Shown here: positions 14,806 to 15,229 of the stretch, piece by piece
Layout: each line of letters starts with the position of its first letter
Numbering within the stretch: position 1 is the stretch's first letter
Assembly: GCA_946480245.1 (NCBI GenBank)
Contig: CAMLIZ010000113.1
Coordinates: forward strand, 1 to 15,229
Direction of reading: 5' to 3'
DNA: 15,229 nt
DNA from: an uncultured Pseudomonadota bacterium
GTDB lineage: Bacteria > Pseudomonadota > Gammaproteobacteria > Burkholderiales > Burkholderiaceae
Made by a program: the position numbers and the translations under genes
Notes under the pieces: generated by a model
What the model was told of the DNA's origin: nothing
Seen by the model: the letters and a program-made list of their open reading frames with translations, nothing else
The model's database searches: none

Positions 14806-15229
14806 ATGATCGGACGCCTCACCGGCCAGCTCGCGGAGAAATCGCCACCGCTCGTGCTCATCGACTGCCACGGCGTCGGCTACGAGGTGGACGTGCCGAT
14901 GAGCACCTTCTTCAACCTGCCGAACCTCGGCGAGAAGGTCACGCTGCTCACGCACTTCGTCGTGCGCGAGGACGCGCAGCAGTTGTTCGGCTTCCTCACT
15001 GCCGAGGAGCGCAGCACCTTCCGCCTGCTGGTCAAGATCAGCGGCGTGGGCCCGCGCACCGCGCTGTCCATCCTGTCGGGGCTGTCGGTCAGCGAGCTCG
15101 CGCAGGCGGTGGCACAGCAGCAGAGCGGGCGGCTGGTCAAGGTGCCCGGCATCGGCAAGAAGACGGCCGAGCGGCTGCTGCTGGAGCTCAAGGGCAAGCT
15201 CGCGCCGGAGATCGGCACGCCGGCCCAGG
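14806..15229 (+). CDS. ruvA: Holliday junction DNA helicase subunit RuvA (C-terminal part outside the window)
   Basis: RuvA binds Holliday junctions as a tetramer and guides the RuvB motor in branch migration. The 141 visible residues begin [28 protein letters not shown], the typical OB-fold domain I. Domain II carries two helix-hairpin-helix motifs, [14 protein letters not shown] (about 79–92) and [20 protein letters not shown] (about 114–133). The family is about 190–205 residues, so domain III, which contacts RuvB, is cut off by the window end. It follows the response-regulator gene by 15 bases. With no ribosome site and a CATAAT box just before the ATG, it may have its own leaderless message. 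Confidence 0.97.
   Translation, partial: MIGRLTGQLAEKSPPLVLIDCHGVGYEVDVPMSTFFNLPNLGEKVTLLTHFVVREDAQQLFGFLTAEERSTFRLLVKISGVGPRTALSILSGLSVSELAQAVAQQQSGRLVKVPGIGKKTAERLLLELKGKLAPEIGTPAQ

Overview
The window is a compact, high-GC chromosomal segment, most probably from a betaproteobacterium of the order Burkholderiales. Three things point there: the gene content and order (dacA–D-amino-acid aminotransferase–DUF493–lipB–lipA, phoH–ybeY, hemB with a reverse-strand small RNA upstream), the codon use, and the short gaps with frequent 4-base stop/start overlaps. No mobile element, tRNA, rRNA, CRISPR array or prophage gene is visible. Both ends cut a gene: lipA on the left and ruvA on the right.

Left half (1–8405), almost all on the minus strand. 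Read in the direction of transcription the order is: hemJ (protoporphyrinogen oxidase), a long VanZ-like membrane protein, a thioredoxin-like [2Fe-2S] ferredoxin, an alpha/beta hydrolase, dacA (D,D-carboxypeptidase), a D-amino-acid aminotransferase, the DUF493 protein YbeD, an ArsR-type regulator, lipB and lipA. DacA and the aminotransferase link peptidoglycan trimming to D-alanine metabolism; LipB and LipA make protein-bound lipoate. Between ybeD and lipB sits a three-gene module (1360–3490): the regulator, and divergent from it a cytochrome P450-like protein overlapping a small ABM/HmoA-type protein. The P450 keeps its haem-cysteine loop but has lost the ExxR motif and the I-helix acid/threonine pair. 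This module is the most unusual protein-coding part of the window.

Middle (8406–8666): the hemJ/hemB divergent region. It carries a complete small-RNA gene on the minus strand: a good sigma-70 promoter (TTGTCA, 17 bases, TAAAGT), three hairpins (one with a GCGA tetraloop, one with a loop containing CCUCC), and an intrinsic terminator. Position and orientation match the anti-hemB RNA motif described computationally in betaproteobacteria; its function is unknown to me.

Right half (8667–15229): hemB (Asp-rich, Mg-type porphobilinogen synthase) followed at once by a CorA-type Mg transporter on the plus strand. Then come ybeY and phoH on the minus strand (rRNA maturation and an associated ATPase), a two-component pair on the plus strand (UhpB/NarX-like kinase with a 7TM sensor, and a NarL-type regulator), and the start of ruvA.

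A repeated pattern is a -10-like box (TACAAT, CATAAT, CATAAT, GACAAT) ending 7–8 bases before the start codon of four genes that lack a well-placed Shine-Dalgarno sequence (ferredoxin, hemJ, ruvA, histidine kinase). This suggests leaderless transcripts.
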